Shown here piece by piece: positions 33,224 through 41,931 of a stretch of 64,000 nucleotides of DNA. Every line of letters begins with the position of its first letter. Position 1 is the first letter of the stretch. The stretch is from G963662655 sp963665015 (GTDB taxonomy: Bacteria; Cloacimonadota; Cloacimonadia; Cloacimonadales; JAIOQZ01). Below the pieces are notes generated by a model, which saw only the letters and a list, made by a program, of their open reading frames with translations, was not told the DNA's origin and searched no databases. Where the stretch lies: NCBI GenBank assembly GCA_963665015.2, contig CAXXSY010000004.1, positions 806,001-870,000 on the forward strand, written 5' to 3'. Made by a program: the position numbers and the translations under genes.

Positions 33224-33798
33224 CTTCTTCTCCCGAGGATCGTCTCACCCGCGATGACTTTCTCGCCCGGCGCGACGTCGAATTCCCAGCCCTGCGGAAA
33301 GGTGAGTGTGGCGGTGCATTTGCCGACTGCGACGCCTTTCATTCTTCCCTGTGCGGTTACATCGTCGGGGAAATCCTTGATGCGGTTTCCGGTCAGCTCA
33401 CACTGGACGTCGGAACCTTCGAATCCGAAAACCATCTCGTTCACTTTACCGAACGTCATGCCGGTCATGGGATTGCGGACGTCGATATGGTTCAGCGTCT
33501 TCTTGACGATCGTGATTCTGCCGTTTTCGACCGAAGTCACGGTGCCGTGTACGGGCGAGAGGCAGATACCCGATTCCTGCGGTGGCATCGGTCGATACAC
33601 GCGGTGCAGAAAGATGACGACCAGATAGAGGAACAGCCCGGCCAGCGAGCTGAACTTCACGTAATCGTTTTCGTGGAATGAGTGGATCAGAAAGCCGAGT
33701 ACCACCAGCGCGAGCGGGACAATCGCCGCCTTGTACTTGATGCCCTGCACCTTGATGAGCATGGCGGTCGGCGTGAAATCTTCCAGTCGATAGCTCAC
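33220..33798 (-). CDS. Phosphatidylserine decarboxylase-like protein lacking the usual pyruvoyl segment
   Basis: The 192-residue protein has two N-terminal membrane helices (AAIVPLALVVLGFLIHSF and LAGLFLYLVVIFLHRVY), followed by a domain starting CLSPVHGTVTSVENG, like the SPADGxV start of short archaeal-type Psd enzymes, and ending in VAPGEKVIAGETILGRRS. Psd enzymes then normally continue with a FGSR-like site where self-cleavage creates the pyruvoyl cofactor. Here the gene stops. An internal FEGSDV is the only other Gly-Ser. So it is either inactive, uses another site, or has another function. It starts with GTG overlapping the purB stop (GTGA). Position before pssA strongly suggests a phospholipid role. 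Confidence 0.7.
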   Translation of the reverse strand: MSYRLEDFTPTAMLIKVQGIKYKAAIVPLALVVLGFLIHSFHENDYVKFSSLAGLFLYLVVIFLHRVYRPMPPQESGICLSPVHGTVTSVENGRITIVKKTLNHIDVRNPMTGMTFGKVNEMVFGFEGSDVQCELTGNRIKDFPDDVTAQGRMKGVAVGKCTATLTFPQGWEFDVAPGEKVIAGETILGRRS

Positions 33799-35087
33799 AC
33801 GCCCACCCTCTCGTAGATCGTTTTCACGTTCTTCGTATAGCGGTCGTAGGAGAACGCCTCGTCGAGGTCGTCCTTCGTCAGATATCGCATGATGTCCGGA
33901 TCGTTTTCGACCAGCTCCCGGAGCGGCGTCTTCGTCCGCCAGCATTCCATGGCGGTTTTTTGTACCTGCGCGTACGCGGTCTCGCGCGATCCGCAGCGCT
34001 TTGTCATCATCAGCAGAAGCGGCTGCGAGAATACGAGGCCGCCCGTCAGGTCGAGGTTGCGCTGCATGTTCTCGGGATATACGATCAGATTGTCGATCAG
34101 GTTGATGGTCTTGTGCAGCATATAGTCGATCAGGATGGTGGAATCGGGCAGGATGACGCGCTCGACCGAGGAGTGGCTGATATCGCGTTCGTGCCACAGC
34201 GCCACGTTTTCCAGCGCTGCCTGCGCGTTGGTTCGGATGAGCCGTGCCAGACCGCAAAGCTGCTCGCTGACGATGGGATTCCGCTTATGCGGCATGGCGG
34301 AGGATCCCTTCTGACCGCGGGTGAAATTTTCTTCCGCTTCGAGCACCTCGGTGCGTTGCAGGTGCCGGACCTCGAGTGCGATCTTTTCGATGGTCGCGGC
34401 GACGATGGCAAGGGTGGTCATGAACTCGGCGTGCCGGTCGCGCTGAATGATCTGCGTGGAGATGTTGACCGGCGAGAGTTCGAGGATTTCGCACGCGATG
34501 GCCTCGATCTCGGGATCGATGTAGGCGTAGTTGCCCACGGCACCGGATATCTGCCCGACGGATATCGTCCGGATGGCTTGCTCCATGCGCCGGATGTTGC
34601 GGTTGGTCTCGTCGAACCAGAGCGCGAACTTGAGTCCGAAGACGATCGGTTCGGCGTGGATGCCGTGCGATCTTCCCACGCAGAGGGTGTCCTTATGCTC
34701 GCGCGCCTTCATCTTGAGCACTTCCGAGAGCTTGTAGAGGTCGCTCAGGATGATCTCGCCCGCCTGCTTGAGCTGGATGGCGGTGGCAGTGTCGAGCATG
34801 TCGGAGGAGGTCATCCCCAGGTGGATCCACTTGCCCGGTTCGCCGACGTATTCGTTGACGTTGGTGAGGAAGGCGATCACGTCGTGTTTGGTGGTCGCTT
34901 CGATCTCGAGCACGCGCTCCGCGTCGAAGTCGGCCTTTTCCCTGATAATGTTCCAGTCGTCGTCGGGCACGATCCCGATCTGGTTCATCGCCCGGCAGAC
35001 GGCCAGTTCGACGTCGAGCCAGGTGCGTAATTTGTTTTCCGTTGTCCAGATTCGACCCATCTCGGGACGGGTATATCGTTCGATCAT
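33795..35087 (-). CDS. purB: Adenylosuccinate lyase
   Basis: The 430-residue enzyme of the fumarase/aspartase superfamily acts twice in purine synthesis, on SAICAR and on adenylosuccinate. The superfamily signature is GSSAMPHKRNPI, and the N-terminal MIERYTRPEMGRIW and the TTKHDVIAF and HLGMTSSDMLD motifs are typical of bacterial PurB. AGGGGA lies five bases before the ATG. It overlaps both neighbours by four bases, so translation through this run is coupled. Confidence 0.97.
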   Translation of the reverse strand: MIERYTRPEMGRIWTTENKLRTWLDVELAVCRAMNQIGIVPDDDWNIIREKADFDAERVLEIEATTKHDVIAFLTNVNEYVGEPGKWIHLGMTSSDMLDTATAIQLKQAGEIILSDLYKLSEVLKMKAREHKDTLCVGRSHGIHAEPIVFGLKFALWFDETNRNIRRMEQAIRTISVGQISGAVGNYAYIDPEIEAIACEILELSPVNISTQIIQRDRHAEFMTTLAIVAATIEKIALEVRHLQRTEVLEAEENFTRGQKGSSAMPHKRNPIVSEQLCGLARLIRTNAQAALENVALWHERDISHSSVERVILPDSTILIDYMLHKTINLIDNLIVYPENMQRNLDLTGGLVFSQPLLLMMTKRCGSRETAYAQVQKTAMECWRTKTPLRELVENDPDIMRYLTKDDLDEAFSYDRYTKNVKTIYERVGV

Positions 35088-35734
35088 CGAGTCCCCTGAT
35101 TCTTGTTTGTCAGTGCTTTAACCTGTAGCGGTTTGAAGTCGATTTTGTCAATCACAATATCGACCACGGTCACACCGTTTTCGCGATAGCGGATGCCGCT
35201 GAGTTGATCGCTGTTCGTGTAGGTGAATTCAAGCCGATTGCTGCCGTCGAGGCTGGCGATCGACTCCAGCAGATAGTTCCACTGAAACTTGTAACGCAGA
35301 TTGTATTTCTCGAATTCCCAGTTATAGAGAATCTCATGGTAATTGCTTTGAATCACATCGGATAGCATGGATAGCTGTCCGACCCATGCGATGTAGAGCG
35401 AATCGCTCACGGGGTCGGCTTCCCGGACGCCGTCGTTGTCTCGGATAAGGATTTCATCCTCTCGATATATGGTCAGAAACGGTGTGGGCTGGACGCCGAA
35501 GAGCCCGGTATCGAAGATGTCGATGCGGAATCTTTGGGCCGATTTACGGATCACGATGTCCTTGCGGAAGGAGAGCTGCCGGTAGTTCATCTCGATGACG
35601 CCGTCGATACGGAATTGCTCCCAACTCTTTGCGTGCTGGAAGAGCGCTTCTTCGGCCTCGATCGGCTTTTGCGAAGTTGCACAGCCGGCGAGGATCGTCG
35701 CGATCAGGATGACGAGGGCGATTTTCTGAGCCAT
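35084..35734 (-). CDS. Outer-membrane lipoprotein, DUF4292/LolA-like
   Basis: The 216-residue protein has a lipoprotein signal peptide with the lipobox LAGC near residue 18. The mature part reads like the DUF4292/LolB group, which has a half-barrel fold binding lipids: the pattern WEQFRIDGVIEMNYRQ, then KDIVIRKSAQRFRIDIF and GLFGVQPTPFLTIY. It may help insert lipoproteins or lipids into the outer membrane. It overlaps the end of lgt, the enzyme that would lipidate it, by 31 bases. Function is inferred from fold resemblance only. Confidence 0.75.
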   Translation of the reverse strand: MAQKIALVILIATILAGCATSQKPIEAEEALFQHAKSWEQFRIDGVIEMNYRQLSFRKDIVIRKSAQRFRIDIFDTGLFGVQPTPFLTIYREDEILIRDNDGVREADPVSDSLYIAWVGQLSMLSDVIQSNYHEILYNWEFEKYNLRYKFQWNYLLESIASLDGSNRLEFTYTNSDQLSGIRYRENGVTVVDIVIDKIDFKPLQVKALTNKNQGTR

Positions 35735-36669
35735 AGGAGTATGACGGCGACGATGGAGGTGATGATCATGGCGGAGCTTAGCAGTTGACCCATGGTGAGA
35801 TGCAGGAAGAGAAATCCGAGATGTGCGTCGGGCTGGCGCAGGAACTCGACCCCGAACCGGAAAATGCCGTAGAGTCCGATGAAGCCCCAGAACACGAAGC
35901 CCTCTCGGGATGTCCGGCGCAAGATGATGAAGAGCACGACGCTGAGGACGAGTCCTTCAAGGATCGCTTCGTAGAGCTGCGAAGGATGCCGGGGCAGGTT
36001 GATCGCAATGGCGAACGGGCTTCCGCCCAGTAGTCCTTTCAGGCGGGTTCCCGAGCTGTCGGTGACGATCATGGCGGCCTCGTTGACCTTCCAGCCCAGT
36101 TGCCGGATCACGTTCTGCACATCGGCGCGTTCGAGCGGAAGCCTGTCCGCGGAGGGGAACAGCATGCCGAACCTGGACGCCGTGATGCGACCGTAAAGCT
36201 CGCCGTTGATGAAGTTGCCCAGCCTGCCGAGTCCGAGTCCGACAGCCACCAGCGGCATTACCGGATCGGCGATCTGATAGAAGCGATAGCCGTTCTTGCG
36301 GCAGAAGAACCGTCCGAAGATGATCACGCCCAGCGCGCCGCCGTGAAACGACATTCCGCGGATGCCGGTGAACTGCCAGCCGTTGGACGGATCGAACGGC
36401 AGGATAATGCGGAGTGGGTGCGTGGCGAAGTATATCGGGTCGTAGAAAAGGACGTACCCGAGCCTGCCGCCGACGATGACCCCCAGCATGATGTTGAATA
36501 TCAGCGATTCGTAGCGGTTCCGGTCCATCTCGACGCCGCGCACGTTGAAGTTGCGGCGAACGAAGAAGTACCCCAGCCCGATGGCGGCGATGTACATGAG
36601 CGCGTACCAGTGGATCGCGAGCGGACCGAGGTGCAGCGCGACGGGATCGAATTCGGGAAATCGCATCAT
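35704..36669 (-). CDS. lgt: Prolipoprotein diacylglyceryl transferase
   Basis: This 321-residue multi-pass membrane enzyme transfers a diacylglyceryl group to the lipobox cysteine of prolipoproteins. Family signatures are LGPLAIHWYALMY near the start, the RxGNFINGE-type motif RLGNFINGELYGR, and HPSQLYEAILEG. It has about seven hydrophobic segments. The ATG at 36669 has AAAGGA at a sensible distance; a longer frame to 36723 has no start signal. The insert after the signature (DRLPLERADVQNVIRQ) is longer than in E. coli. Confidence 0.94.
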   Translation of the reverse strand: MMRFPEFDPVALHLGPLAIHWYALMYIAAIGLGYFFVRRNFNVRGVEMDRNRYESLIFNIMLGVIVGGRLGYVLFYDPIYFATHPLRIILPFDPSNGWQFTGIRGMSFHGGALGVIIFGRFFCRKNGYRFYQIADPVMPLVAVGLGLGRLGNFINGELYGRITASRFGMLFPSADRLPLERADVQNVIRQLGWKVNEAAMIVTDSSGTRLKGLLGGSPFAIAINLPRHPSQLYEAILEGLVLSVVLFIILRRTSREGFVFWGFIGLYGIFRFGVEFLRQPDAHLGFLFLHLTMGQLLSSAMIITSIVAVILLWLRKSPSSS

Positions 36670-36730
36670 GGGTAACATTCCTTTATAAACACAGAAGAGG
36701 ACGCCCGGGGCAATCCTCTTCACATCAAAC

Positions 36731-37513
36731 TCAGATTTGCAACTCTTTCAGTCGCTTGTAGAGGATTTCGGCAGCTTGCTCCGGTTCGACCTCGTGTTTC
36801 TCTCCGTGCTTCTCGTGCTTGGGCGAGAAGATGCGCACCACCTGCGTGGGTGAGCCGTTCAGCCCGACCGCGTTCTCGTCCAGACCGAGGTCATCGAGAC
36901 CCCACACGGTCAATTGCGCGTTGCGGGCGTTGCGTTTGCCGCGCAGGGAGGGAAGTCGCGGCTCGTTGATCTCCTTGACGACGGTGATCACGGCCGGGAG
37001 CGGCATCTGAACTCTGTCGTAGCCGTCTTCCATCAGGCGCTGGCATATCATCTTGTCCTTCTCGACCTTTTCGATCTTGCGCACGAAGCAAGTCTGCGGG
37101 AGCTTGAGGTGGGTCGCCACGCCGGGACCGACCTGCGCCGTATCTCCGTCGATCGCCTGCTGCCCCATGATAACCAGGTCGAAATCTCCGAACTTCTTGA
37201 TGGCTGCGGCGAGGGTCAGGCTGGTCGCCCAGGTGTCCGCTCCGGCGAACGGGCGTCCGCTGACGAGGATGATCTCATCGACGCCGAGTGAAACCGCCTC
37301 GCGGAGCGCGCTCTCGACCTGCGGTGGTCCCATGCTGATCGCGGTGACCTTACCGCCGTATTCTTCCTTCAGTCGAAGCGCTTCTTCGATTGCGTACATG
37401 TCAAACGGATTGATGATGCTCTCGACACCTTCCCGAACCAGCGTGTTGGTCACGGGATCGATGCGGATATCGGTTGTGTCCGGTACCTGTTTGATCGAAA
37501 CGAGTATATTCAT
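36731..37513 (-). CDS. etfB: Electron transfer flavoprotein beta subunit
   Basis: The 260-residue protein starts with ILVSIKQVPDT and contains the AMP/FAD-binding beta-subunit signature in VIMGQQAIDGDTAQVGP and VITVVKEINEPRLPSLRG. It normally pairs with EtfA to carry electrons between acyl-CoA or other dehydrogenases and the quinone pool or ferredoxin. No etfA is found on either side; the neighbours are a sugar aminotransferase and lgt. Either the partner is encoded elsewhere or the cluster was rearranged. The ATG has AAAGGGG eight bases upstream. Confidence 0.93.
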   Translation of the reverse strand: MNILVSIKQVPDTTDIRIDPVTNTLVREGVESIINPFDMYAIEEALRLKEEYGGKVTAISMGPPQVESALREAVSLGVDEIILVSGRPFAGADTWATSLTLAAAIKKFGDFDLVIMGQQAIDGDTAQVGPGVATHLKLPQTCFVRKIEKVEKDKMICQRLMEDGYDRVQMPLPAVITVVKEINEPRLPSLRGKRNARNAQLTVWGLDDLGLDENAVGLNGSPTQVVRIFSPKHEKHGEKHEVEPEQAAEILYKRLKELQI

Positions 37514-37525
37514 GAGTCAACCCCT

Positions 37526-38632
37526 TTATGCATTGTAGAATTCCCGGATAGTCCGGATGACGTAGTCCTGCGATTCGCGAGGCAGTTCCGAATAGATCGG
37601 GATGGAAAGCACCTGTTCCGCGCGCTCTTCCGAGATCGGGAAATCGCCCTTCTTGTAGCCGAGATCGCTGAAGCATTCCTGCATATGCAGGGGTAGCGGA
37701 TAGTAGATCGCGCAGCCGATATCTCTGGCTTGCAGATGCTTCATCAGTTCGTCGCGGTTCTGGGCGATGAGTGTGTATTGATTGTAGATGGTCACGGCGT
37801 CCGGGTGGATGACCGGTGTCCGGATCATCGAGATGTCTTTCAGGTTCTCGTCGTAATAGGCGGCGTTGTCGCGGCGCATCTGCGACCATTTGTCGAGGTG
37901 TTTCAGCTTTACGATCAGCGCCGTGGCCTGCATGGTGTCCATACGGCTGTTCAGTCCGACCCACTTGTGGTAATACTTCGGATTTTCGCCATGCACGCGC
38001 ATCTGTTTGAGCTTTGCGCCCAGTTCGTCGTCTTGCGTCAGGCACATGCCCGCGTCGCCCATCGCGCCGAGGTTTTTGCTGGGGAAGAAGGATAGCGTGC
38101 CGATATCGCCGATGGTTCCGGCGACCTGTCCCTTGAATCTGGCGCCGATGCCCTGTGCGTTGTCTTCGATCACGAAGAGGTTGTGCTTTTTCGCGATCGC
38201 CATGATGCGATCCATCTCGCAGGGCTGGCCGAAAAGGTGGATGGGCATGATGGCGCGGGTGTTCTTGGTGATCGCTGCCTCGATGAGGTCGGGATCCATG
38301 TTGAAGGTGTCGGGCAGGATATCGATGAAGACCGGTTTCGCGCCCACACGCTGGATCGAGCCGGCGGTGGCGAAGAAGGTGAACGGCGTGGTGATAACTT
38401 CGTCGCCCGGGCCGATGTCCAGCGCCTTCAGCGCCAGAACCAGTGCGTCCGATCCGGAAGCGCAGCCGATCGCGTGGTTCACTTCGTTGTATTCTTCCAT
38501 CCGGGATTCCAGTTGGCGTATCTGTGGCCCCATGATGTAGTGATGGGTCATGTATATTTCTTCGAGTCTGGCCTTGATCTCATCCAGAACGGGCTTATAC
38601 TGTGCGTGTAAATCGAGTAGCGGGACTTTCAT
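37526..38632 (-). CDS. DegT/DnrJ/EryC1-family sugar aminotransferase
   Basis: The 368-residue PLP enzyme has the DegT family pattern: VPLLDLHAQY at the start, GCASGSDALVLAL, TPFTFFATAGSI, VIEDNAQGIGA and the cofactor lysine in FFPSKNLGAMGDAG. Closest in pattern to WbpE-type enzymes that aminate UDP-linked 3-keto sugars for polysaccharide synthesis. It follows the polysaccharide export gene by about 11 bases on the same strand, so it very likely works in the same surface-glycan pathway. AAGGAG lies eight bases before the ATG. Confidence 0.93.
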   Translation of the reverse strand: MKVPLLDLHAQYKPVLDEIKARLEEIYMTHHYIMGPQIRQLESRMEEYNEVNHAIGCASGSDALVLALKALDIGPGDEVITTPFTFFATAGSIQRVGAKPVFIDILPDTFNMDPDLIEAAITKNTRAIMPIHLFGQPCEMDRIMAIAKKHNLFVIEDNAQGIGARFKGQVAGTIGDIGTLSFFPSKNLGAMGDAGMCLTQDDELGAKLKQMRVHGENPKYYHKWVGLNSRMDTMQATALIVKLKHLDKWSQMRRDNAAYYDENLKDISMIRTPVIHPDAVTIYNQYTLIAQNRDELMKHLQARDIGCAIYYPLPLHMQECFSDLGYKKGDFPISEERAEQVLSIPIYSELPRESQDYVIRTIREFYNA

Positions 38633-38643
38633 TAATATACTCC

Positions 38644-39720
38644 TTAGTCGATATTTGCGTTAATGAGTATCGCGGACGATACGATTCCGGCGATGATGCT
38701 GAGCGTCGTGAGGTAGTTTTGCATCATGCTCAGGAGGTTCTGAGGCACGTAAACGGTATCGCCTGGTCGGATGGGCTCCGTATCGGGGTCTTTTCGATGA
38801 CCGTCCGGAGCATAGACTTTCGTCTTGCTGTAGCTTCCGCTATTGAGAAGGCCGCCGGCCTTGCTGATATACTGCATGATCGATCCGCCCGAGATGTACG
38901 GGTATCTGCCGGGCGTGGGGATGTTCCCCGTAACATAGACGAAGGCGGCTTCGACCGATACGAAGATACTGTCCTTGGGCGCAACCATGAAATCGGAATT
39001 GGTCTTGATCATTTCACCGTTGCGGAATGCCGTGATCTGATCGAATTCGGACCACTTGAGTTTGTGGCTCAGCCCCAGGATGATCTCGCGCGTCGAGGTC
39101 TCTTTCTCCAGTTCGTAGTATTCTACGTAGTATGTCGTGTCGTTGCTCACGAAGACCTTTGCGAAGTTGTCGGCAAAGGGGACGAAGATGATGTCGTCCT
39201 CGAAGATGATGGGATTCTGGCTGAGATCGCCTTCGACAAGGTATTTTCGTAAGTCGTACACGGTCTTTTTACCGTTTCGGATGATTTCGATCTTGCGGCT
39301 GGAATAGGGGAGAAGCCCCTCACACAGATTCAACGCCTGATCAAGGGTTACCAACCCTTCGGCTATGTATTCACCCGGTTTTATAACCGCACCCGTGAAA
39401 TGGAAACGGAACGGGGCTATCTCGAAGAGCTCGACCGAAACGTACCCGCGTCGGATCGTTTTGCGGATTTCGTTTTCCAGCAGGGTCTTGGCTTCTCGTA
39501 GCGTTTTGCCATAGACTTGAATCGCATCCGTAAGCGGCGGCATTTTCACGATACCTTCCGGCTGAACCGGGATGAATACGCGCATACTGTCCGCACCCAT
39601 GATGTGAACCAGGAATGCGTCGCCGACCTTCATTCTGTACTCGTCGGGATCGACGCAGTTCTTCGCGCTGAGTCCGGCAACGGCGATCAGGATTACGAGG
39701 AGTAGTATCTTATTTTTCAT
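38644..39720 (-). CDS. Wza-like polysaccharide export protein (SLBB domains)
   Basis: The 358-residue protein has a signal peptide (ILLLVILIAVAGLSA) without a lipobox, a polysaccharide-export domain starting YRMKVGDAFLVHIMG, at least two SLBB-type beta-grasp repeats (around FHFTGAVIKPGEYIAEG and VYVTGNIPTPGRYPYISGG) and a C-terminal hydrophobic helix (LTTLSIIAGIVSSAILI). It would form or extend an export channel in the envelope. It overlaps the upstream epimerase gene by 11 bases. The C-terminal helix distinguishes it from typical lipid-anchored Wza. Confidence 0.88.
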   Translation of the reverse strand: MKNKILLLVILIAVAGLSAKNCVDPDEYRMKVGDAFLVHIMGADSMRVFIPVQPEGIVKMPPLTDAIQVYGKTLREAKTLLENEIRKTIRRGYVSVELFEIAPFRFHFTGAVIKPGEYIAEGLVTLDQALNLCEGLLPYSSRKIEIIRNGKKTVYDLRKYLVEGDLSQNPIIFEDDIIFVPFADNFAKVFVSNDTTYYVEYYELEKETSTREIILGLSHKLKWSEFDQITAFRNGEMIKTNSDFMVAPKDSIFVSVEAAFVYVTGNIPTPGRYPYISGGSIMQYISKAGGLLNSGSYSKTKVYAPDGHRKDPDTEPIRPGDTVYVPQNLLSMMQNYLTTLSIIAGIVSSAILINANID

Positions 39721-40669
39721 AATGGGCTATAATTCTTTCCAGTATCTTGTTGAGCGAATACTTGGGTTTGTAACCGACCAGCTCGCTGATCTTTCCGATG
39801 TCGGGGACGCGCCGCATCATGTCTTCGAAGCCCTCTTCGTACGCGTCGGCGTAGTCGATGAACTCGATTTTCGATTTGCTGCCCGTCATTTTCTTGATCA
39901 ACTCGGCGAGGTCCTTGATCTTGATCTCTTCGGTGTTGCCTATGTTGAATATCTCGCCCTCGGCCTTCTTTTCCGCCATCAGCTTGATCAGTCCATCCGA
40001 GACATCCTGGACATCCGCGAAACAGCGCGACTGCAAGCCGTCTCCGAAGATGGTGAGCGGGTGGTCGAGCAGTGCGTTCTTGACGAACTTCGGGATCACC
40101 ATTCCGTATTGCCCGGTCTGGCGCGGTCCCACCGTATTGAAGCAGCGAACGATCACCACGGGCAATTTCTTCTCGCGGTAGTAGGCGAGCGAGAGGAATT
40201 CGTCGATCGCCTTGGCCGAGCTGTAGCTCCAGCGGGAGATGTGGGTCGAGCCCAGCAGCCGGTCGTCCTCTTCCCGGAAGGGGACGTTCTCGCTCTTACC
40301 GTAGATTTCGGACGTCGAGGTGATGAGCACCTTCTTCTTGTACTTGTTCGCCAGTTCCAACACGATCTCGGTTCCGGTGATGTTGGTGCGGAGCGAGAGG
40401 AGCGGATTGTCGATGATGTATTTCACACCGACCGCGGCCGCCAGATGGTAGATTTGATCGCATTCGCTGATCAATCGTTCCATGGTGGTCTGGTTCAGAA
40501 TGGTGTCGATGGTGAATGTAAAGTGTTCGTGCGATATAAGATGGGAGATGTTGGAGAGCCTTCCGGTGGAGAGGTTGTCGATGATGGCGACCGAGTTCCC
40601 GGCGTCGAGTAGTTTCTCGCTGAGATGAGACCCGATAAAGCCCGCGCCTCCTGTGATTAGTATCTTCAT
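39710..40669 (-). CDS. NAD-dependent nucleotide-sugar epimerase/dehydratase
   Basis: The 319-residue extended short-chain dehydrogenase has the NAD motif ITGGAGFIGSHL and the catalytic pair YSSAK, with the upstream serine in TSTSEIYG. The SEIYGKSE region and RCFNTVGPRQTG pattern are shared by UDP-glucuronate decarboxylases and UDP-hexose 4-epimerases. The exact product is uncertain. It overlaps the small upstream gene by four bases (ATGA) and leads into the exporter and aminotransferase, consistent with a surface-polysaccharide unit. Confidence 0.9.
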   Translation of the reverse strand: MKILITGGAGFIGSHLSEKLLDAGNSVAIIDNLSTGRLSNISHLISHEHFTFTIDTILNQTTMERLISECDQIYHLAAAVGVKYIIDNPLLSLRTNITGTEIVLELANKYKKKVLITSTSEIYGKSENVPFREEDDRLLGSTHISRWSYSSAKAIDEFLSLAYYREKKLPVVIVRCFNTVGPRQTGQYGMVIPKFVKNALLDHPLTIFGDGLQSRCFADVQDVSDGLIKLMAEKKAEGEIFNIGNTEEIKIKDLAELIKKMTGSKSKIEFIDYADAYEEGFEDMMRRVPDIGKISELVGYKPKYSLNKILERIIAHYEK

Positions 40670-40971
40670 TCGTTATCCGTCCTGATTCTTATTTTGCCTG
40701 CGCCTGGAGGTACCGCGTAGTATCCTTTTTTGGGCGATTTGCAACCGTTGAGTAATTCTTGTTGCATTAAGCCCGAGAGCAGGCCGTGGTCGTCTTGATG
40801 GCTCCAGAAGTAGAGTTCGGTTTCACCCATTTCAGCGATTTCCACTTCGCGCAGCATCGTAACCCGTTGAATGATCGCGTCCGCGTCGAAGTCGAGATTC
40901 CCGGCTTTTGTGATGGGTATCTCATGCCTGGTTCGCGGTGTTTTTTCAACTGTGTTCACTTCTTGCTTCAT
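40666..40971 (-). CDS. Small protein of unknown function heading the polysaccharide genes
   Basis: The 101-residue soluble protein has no recognised domain. It contains ITKAGNLDFDADAIIQRV in its first half and a second half with YFWSHQDDHGLLSGLMQQEL and PPGAGKIRIRTDNE. The overlap of four bases with the epimerase start and similar base composition argue that it is translated. The ribosome-binding site is weak (AAAGGAT about 16 bases away). It is the first gene of a long minus-strand run. The 267 bases upstream to 41239 show no gene. Confidence 0.6.
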   Translation of the reverse strand: MKQEVNTVEKTPRTRHEIPITKAGNLDFDADAIIQRVTMLREVEIAEMGETELYFWSHQDDHGLLSGLMQQELLNGCKSPKKGYYAVPPGAGKIRIRTDNE

Positions 40972-41238
40972 GTATATGTCTAACCATATCCTTTCTAAAA
41001 TATTACAGCGATTTCAGGACAGTGGAGAATCTGCTGGTGATACGGAATCTTCCCACTGCCGATATAAAGTACGAAGCTGATTTTTACCATGTTTTTGTCA
41101 ATTATTTTCCACGGAAGAACTTGCCCGCACACTACGCCGGGAACGTGTCCGATGAGGTGGCGATTTTTTCATCTCCAATGCTGGAAGCATTGCTTGACAA
41201 CGGGAATCGATAAGCTACCATGGGACATGGAGGTAACG

Positions 41239-41931
41239 ATGACAAAACAGAAATGGTTCGACGAAACAACGCTGTCCTTTTTCAGGCGGCTGGAAATAGA
41301 CAATGACCGTGAATGGTTCGAAGCGCACCGCAAGGAGTATGAGCGCAATGTGTTGACTCCCGCCCGTCATTTCGTTAGCGAGATCGGATCGCGCCTGAAG
41401 GAGCTGCGCCCCGGTCTGCAATTCTCACCCGCGATCAACCAGTCGATCTTTCGTATCTATCGGGATATCCGGTTCAGCAAGGACAAGAGCCCATACAAGA
41501 CGTTTCTGGGTATCCTCTGGTGGGAGGGAGCAGGCAGGAAACTCGAAAGCCCGTCATTCTACTTTCAGTTGGACAGCGACTCGATCCTGATCGGGTGCGG
41601 CATGTACCAGTTCAACAAGGAGCAGCTTGAAGCATACCGTCAGGCGTTGATGGACGACAAGACCGGCAAGGCGCTGATCAAGGCGATCAACGGCGGTATT
41701 CGAAGCGATGAATTCGAAATTGGCGGAAAGCACTACAAGAACGTTCCCCGAGGCTTCGACAAGGATCATCTCTATTCCGACTATCTCAAGCATAACAGCC
41801 TCTATTTCTCCTATACTTCGCCGATCCCCAAAGAATTCGGTTCAGAAGGGCTCGCCGAATGGGTCATGGATGTCTATCGGGACATGATGCCGTTGCACGC
41901 GTGGCTTGTCGATGTGATGAAGGGTGTGTGA
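41239..41931 (+). CDS. DUF2461 (TIGR02453) family protein
   Basis: The 230-residue protein fits DUF2461: LSFFRRLEIDNDREWFEAHRKEYER near the start, SIFRIYRDIRFSKDKSPYKT in the middle and SPSFYFQLD followed by GMYQF are hallmark segments. The family is widespread and uncharacterised. GGAGG lies seven bases before the ATG at 41239. Its TGA overlaps the ATG of the following flavoprotein gene, so the two are coupled. Confidence 0.92.
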   Translation: MTKQKWFDETTLSFFRRLEIDNDREWFEAHRKEYERNVLTPARHFVSEIGSRLKELRPGLQFSPAINQSIFRIYRDIRFSKDKSPYKTFLGILWWEGAGRKLESPSFYFQLDSDSILIGCGMYQFNKEQLEAYRQALMDDKTGKALIKAINGGIRSDEFEIGGKHYKNVPRGFDKDHLYSDYLKHNSLYFSYTSPIPKEFGSEGLAEWVMDVYRDMMPLHAWLVDVMKGV

